Shown: positions 6,088 through 6,305 of the stretch, piece after piece | How the letters are laid out: each line of letters starts with the position of its first letter | How positions within the stretch are numbered: position 1 is the stretch's first letter | Assembly: GCA_944391275.1 (NCBI GenBank) | Contig: CALXSZ010000178.1 | Location: 1 to 6,305 of the forward strand | Length of the DNA stretch: 6,305 nucleotides | Source: an uncultured Syntrophomonadaceae bacterium | Lineage (GTDB): Bacteria > Bacillota > Syntrophomonadia > Syntrophomonadales > Syntrophomonadaceae | Direction of reading: 5' to 3' | Position numbers and translations under genes: made by a program | The notes under the pieces: model-generated | Database searches by the model: none | The model's input: the letters and a program-made list of their open reading frames with translations, nothing else | Told to the model about the DNA's origin: nothing

Positions 6088-6305
6088 TTAAGATAAAGCT
6101 TTGGTTGACAACAGTCTCGAAAAGAGGGACTGAACCAGTTCAGAAGACGAATCTCCTTCCAAAATTTCCCCACGCTGACGGGGTTTGGCAACGAAGGACT
6201 TCATAACCTTAGTAGGAGACCCAATTAATCCAATCTCATCTGAATCCAGCTCTAGATCGTCGCTCGCCAAAACGGTAATGAGACGCTGAAAGCCGCATTC
6301 AATCC
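6088..6305 (-). CDS. etfB: Electron-transfer flavoprotein beta subunit, C-terminal part (cut by window edge)
   Basis: The last 72 codons of EtfB are visible; the gene continues beyond the right edge with no start here. Reading in from the edge gives ECGFQRLITVLASDDLELD, then the family's IGLIGSPTKV-(M)K-(S)F segment, a short basic stretch and GEILEG, which is the normal EtfB ending before a variable tail of about 20 residues (SSSELVQSLFSRLLSTKALS). An internal TTG could be misread as a start for a 60-residue protein, but the homology and open frame run on upstream. EtfB carries the nucleotide site of the heterodimer, and in bifurcating forms a second FAD with NADH access; those residues are outside the window. 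It directly precedes etfA, the usual B-then-A order. Confidence 0.92.
   Translation of the reverse strand, partial: IECGFQRLITVLASDDLELDSDEIGLIGSPTKVMKSFVAKPRQRGEILEGDSSSELVQSLFSRLLSTKALS

Overview
The window looks like chromosomal DNA of an anaerobic, low-to-moderate GC Gram-positive bacterium (Bacillota/Firmicutes). The evidence is AG-rich Shine-Dalgarno sites, a compact methionine ABC operon whose binding protein is a lipoprotein, rho-independent terminators with strong T-runs, and an electron-transfer flavoprotein alpha subunit fused to a two-cluster ferredoxin domain, a form known from acetogens and clostridia. TGA behaves as a stop. Genus cannot be told from the sequence.

Layout. Positions 1-438 carry a promoter with an inverted repeat over its -35 region and a 119-aa thioredoxin-fold protein of the ArsC/Spx superfamily. 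Positions 489-3298 are a complete methionine-uptake operon: promoter, about 88-nt leader, metN (ATPase with C-terminal NIL sensor domain), metI (permease), metQ (lipoprotein) and a strong terminator. The genes overlap or nearly touch, as expected for translational coupling. I find no S-box or T-box upstream; instead a small hairpin presents the putative metN ribosome site in its loop.

Positions 3388-4482 encode a 364-aa P-loop protein of unknown function made of two homologous halves. The first half has an intact Walker A motif; the second keeps the surrounding framework but has lost it. Right behind it (4502-4728) is what appears to be the broken C-terminal half of a MarR-family regulator: no start codon, no first half, and a frameshift in a T-run. 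A 13-bp hairpin at 4774-4806 can terminate transcription from both sides.

On the minus strand, 6305-4856 holds the end of an etfB and a complete ferredoxin-fused etfA, last genes of an operon that enters from beyond the right edge. Together EtfB and EtfA would move electrons between NADH, ferredoxin and an unseen flavin dehydrogenase.

Most of the window is recognisable metabolism. The points most worth a second look are the half-dead duplicated P-loop protein, the unreported MarR remnant, the metN leader and start, and the ferredoxin-EtfA. I found no convincing wholly new system.
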